A stretch of DNA of 25,342 nt from Haplomitrium mnioides (taxonomy: Eukaryota; Marchantiophyta; Haplomitriopsida; Calobryales). The stretch covers positions 1 through 25,342 of the forward strand of contig JBNGIS010008171.1 of NCBI GenBank assembly GCA_049999725.1, in the 5' to 3' direction. The notes below the pieces were generated by a model that saw nothing but the letters and a program-made list of their open reading frames with translations, was not told the DNA's origin and did no database searches. Positions 23,180 to 25,342 of the stretch are shown in pieces (within the stretch, counting starts at the first letter, position 1; each line of letters starts with the position of its first letter). The position numbers were made by a program, and so were the translations under genes.

Positions 23180-24649
23180 CAAAAGCTTCTCAAAGCTTGT
23201 GTAAAAGGAGGCCATCTTGGACTTTTTAGTGTGAAGAGGGTACTCCTCTCTTGCCTCTTCCTACGTACTGCAGTACACCTCAAAACAATTTTTTTTTACT
23301 ATTACCACCAAACCTTTGCGTCTCTCCGCCTCCCGAGACATCTCGTCCATTGAAAGCTCTCCAGCTTCCACCCGCTTCAAAACATAAATCCTTGCTTCAT
23401 CTAGAAGACCCTGAAAGGACCTCCAAGTCATCCACTTCATGTCCTCCATTTTGAGAGATCCCTTGGCCTTTGGCTTTTGGCCTTTCACAGTCTTCTTCTC
23501 CCACATCAAAAAAATGCTCTACTGTAGATCCTAGAGCTCTCTACTTCTGAATGCTACTTGGAACCAGTTGTCTTGAAAAGTTACGGTCTTTTCAAGTGTA
23601 GACTTGGGTTTTATTTCCAAGGTTTCTAGCACTAGCTCCCTTTTCAATTTTTTGGGATGAAACCATCCCACTCTCCATAAATCTTTGATGCCAATACTCG
23701 ACCTTTTGAATAGAGGTCATTTCAAGCCTGTATCTCTAATCGTAATTGTCATCGGTAGCAAAAATGTGGGCCTCTGTTGGTGTGAGGCTCATGTACACAT
23801 AACAATTGCAGAGCGATAGAGCAAGATTCTTCACTCCATATTTGGTGATAAGTAGTTGCCTTGCTGCAGCACTGTGATTGCCTCCTACAATCTCGTAACG
23901 ATACTTGTCAGGGTTCCTAATGTCGAACTCTAACTTGTCTTTAATACCATACTTTGGGTCTACACGATAAAAAAAGAGTACGCGTACTTTTTCATGAGCA
24001 TACTTTGCGCAAGAAGCTCTACAAAATTCTCATTCAATCTTTGAATTTGGAATTGACCCTAGTTGTCCATTCTAGGCTATGGCAAATTCAAGTTTTCTAG
24101 CCTTATTGTTATTTTCTCTTCACGTACTCTACAGCGCTGGATTGTAGACTCCCTAATCTTGTTCTTGTCCTCCTCAGACAGTATCTGATGATCCACGTGT
24201 TCTCTTTCCTGAAAAGTACACAACCCCTTGTGAGATTGCCTTTTTGATCTTGATGTAAGAGCCTTGATTGGTTCCGGCTCCGGCTTCGAGTCTTACCTCA
24301 AGTTGCTTGGTGATGAAGACGAGGGGGCAAACAAAGTAGATTTTGCTTCAGATTCCAAGGGGGCTGGCTCCTCCTCAACAATTGGTGCTGGTGCAGGTTT
24401 TTTCTTTTTTGGTGTTGGTTTCTTTTTCTTCAGAGCCTTAACTGGCTCAGGCTCCTTTCTCATTTTTGAAGAAGTCCCTATCACGTTGATGGAGAATGTT
24501 GCCTCGCTTGGATGAAGCACTAAAGCTTGAAGATTGACACCCTACTTGGGCTTCAAAAGCTTGATTTGCATTGCAAGTTTTATGCAGTCCCGCTCAACGT
24601 ACTTTGCGTCTTTGTACCCATCCATGAACTCAGCTAAAAATTGAAAGAA
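23180..24649 (-). pseudogene. Gene C exon 2
   Basis: Begins after acceptor tttttag at 24650 and joins exon 1 in frame. Order: FMDGYKDAKYVERDCIKLAM; a basic, Pro/Ala/Glu-rich linker; SEEDKNKIRESTIQRCR; EIVGGNHSAAARQLL; FHPKKLKRELVLETLEIKP; SFQGLLDEARIYVLKR; SFYTSFEKLL at the donor ggtaac (23179-23178). Stops: TAG at 24542, 24077, 24059, 23736, 23531, 23519 and 23261, and TAA at 24293 (lowest base given). Frameshifts lie near 23972 and 23705. A GT-AG pair around the TAA (24296 to 24209) could be a small intron, but the frame runs straight through it. Confidence 0.55.
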
Positions 24650-24750
24650 CTAAAAATAAAGACAAACAATAATTAGGCATAAGTAAAAATGTTGGACTAA
24701 CATTCACAAAGTGCAAGGACTTTAATAAAATACAAACGTGCAGTGAACAA

Positions 24751-24800
24751 GGAAGTCCCTACGCGCATGGACTCTCAAGTCCATGCGCGCATGGACTTCC
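24751..24800. repeat. 24-bp palindromic repeat, two units, in gene C intron 1
   Basis: Intron 1 of gene C (24650-24856) holds just over two units of the same repeat found in intron 3. It is bounded by GGAAGTCC on the left and GGACTTCC on the right, with ACGCGCATGGACT, then CAAGTCCATGCGCGCAT, between. The block is almost entirely its own reverse complement. Confidence 0.85.
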
Positions 24801-24856
24801 TATGAGTTACAACTAAGTAAAGAAAGAGAAAAAAGAAAAGCAATTTCGGAACTCAC

Positions 24857-25216
24857 CTTGCCATCTTCCCTTGATCCCTGAAGATATGCAGCAAAAATGT
24901 CTCTCTCCTTGTACTCCGAAAAATCAAATCGCTTACGATTTGCACAATAAAGCATAATTGAGTCTTGGGCCTATACAAGCACCCCAATGTTTGTTTTTTT
25001 CCCCTCTCAGATCATTGTAATTTGGACCAGTAGGCCCAAATTGAATTTTTCAACTTCACCAGCAAAAAGGTAAAGATGTTGATCCGGGTCTCTCAAAGAA
25101 CAGTAGTTTACGAGCCATTTCCACTCAAGTCTTGTAGGGTCTATAGCCTTGACAACATCTGAATACCTATATGGCTTTAGTTTAGGAGGGCGGGAAACAA
25201 TTCCTTGAGAGGCCAT
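24857..25216 (-). pseudogene. Gene C exon 1
   Basis: Starts at ATG 25216-25214. It spans 120 codons in one frame broken only by TGA at 25007-25009 and TAG at 24971-24973. Recognisable runs are DPTRLEWKWLVNYCSLRDPD, then after the stops SIMLYCANRKRFDFSEY and FAAYLQGSREDGK. It ends at a good donor, AAG/GTGAGT (24856-24855). Both stops are one C-to-T change away from sense codons (CGA, CAG). No close family is recognised. Confidence 0.6.
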
Positions 25217-25342
25217 TCTCTAGATAGAAAAAAAAAAGGTCTTTTTGGAGGTGAAAAATGTACTGAACAAAATTTCAGAAATCACTAAACGCTAGAAAAG
25301 GCAAAAAACTGAGTAAATGTACAAATAGCAATAATCAAACAA
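25217..25342. other. Upstream flank of gene C, cut by the window end
   Basis: AT-rich sequence with an A-run near 25230. No promoter motif or terminal repeat could be supported. Confidence 0.4.

Larger units (their letters stand above)
15655..25216 (-). pseudogene. Gene C: unrecognised multi-exon gene, decayed and split by element B1
   Basis: I do not recognise this gene. Minus-strand exons inferred from open frame and GT-AG signals: 24857-25216, 23180-24649, 15865-16422 and perhaps a last piece at 15655-15762. Seen: a start MASQGIVSRPPKLKPYRYSD, a Lys/Pro/Ala/Glu-rich low-complexity linker (24300-24470), and a block reading KYRYEIVGGNHSAAARQLL then LTPTEAHIFATDDN (23730-23900). That block is faintly like the G-G-x-H core of ParB/sulfiredoxin-like folds. 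A last large exon follows with WKTWQQSGAASLI. It has one TGA, one TAA and eight TAG stops in frame and at least three frameshifts. The inferred protein exceeds 750 residues. Intron 3 contains the 6.1-kb element B1. It could be a host gene relic or an old transposon-borne gene. Individual exons are listed separately. Confidence 0.6.

Noticed and set aside
24209-24296. Short intron in gene C exon 2
   Set aside because: GT and AG are present, but the reading frame runs through the segment with only one TAA and keeps the Glu/Pro-rich character, so a stop mutation is simpler.

Overview
This is nuclear DNA of a land plant. The evidence is an intact ten-exon SnRK1 (SNF1-related kinase 1) alpha-subunit gene with plant-type GT-AG introns, plus Ty3/gypsy chromovirus retrotransposons carrying the tRNA-iMet primer site usual in plants. 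The SnRK1 C-terminal region has an unusual Ser-rich expansion and ends in a divergent tail. This weakly suggests a lineage away from the well-known crop angiosperms, but the species cannot be fixed from the sequence.

Layout. (1) 1-1850 is AT-rich flank with a duplicated microsatellite unit, a field of degenerate short repeats, a 119-bp tandem duplication and one short coding-like stretch, but no convincing gene. (2) 1851-7000, minus strand, is the complete SnRK1 alpha coding sequence, with a CT/GGA-rich upstream region to about 7900 and a tiny upstream ORF ending on the start codon. (3) 7901-8782 is AT-rich spacer with a (TC)n tract and a diverged 128-bp duplication. (4) 8783-15550, plus strand, is a retrotransposon nest: element A1 (5' LTR to integrase) is cut at 11949 by the 5' LTR and leader of a second family, B2. 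B2 in turn holds A2, a further copy of the A family, and a scrap of B2 protease survives beyond A2. (5) 15655-25216, minus strand, is a decayed multi-exon gene (here 'gene C') that I cannot name. It is rich in TAG stops, has a few frameshifts, and its introns carry a self-complementary 24-bp tandem repeat. (6) 16866-23008, minus strand, is a structurally complete but coding-dead chromovirus (B1) inserted in the repeat array of the last large intron of gene C. It has two LTRs, a perfect primer-binding site, a polypurine tract, and gag, protease, reverse transcriptase, RNase H, integrase and chromodomain.

The only gene that looks functional is SnRK1, the energy-sensing kinase catalytic subunit. 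Everything from 8783 onward is repeat-derived or pseudogenic. Its decay, mostly CAG-to-TAG type stops in gene C, is what deamination of methylated cytosines in silenced plant chromatin would give. The best candidates for something undescribed are gene C itself and its palindromic intronic repeat. The exon model, motif calls and insertion history were all worked out by hand reading, without database searches.
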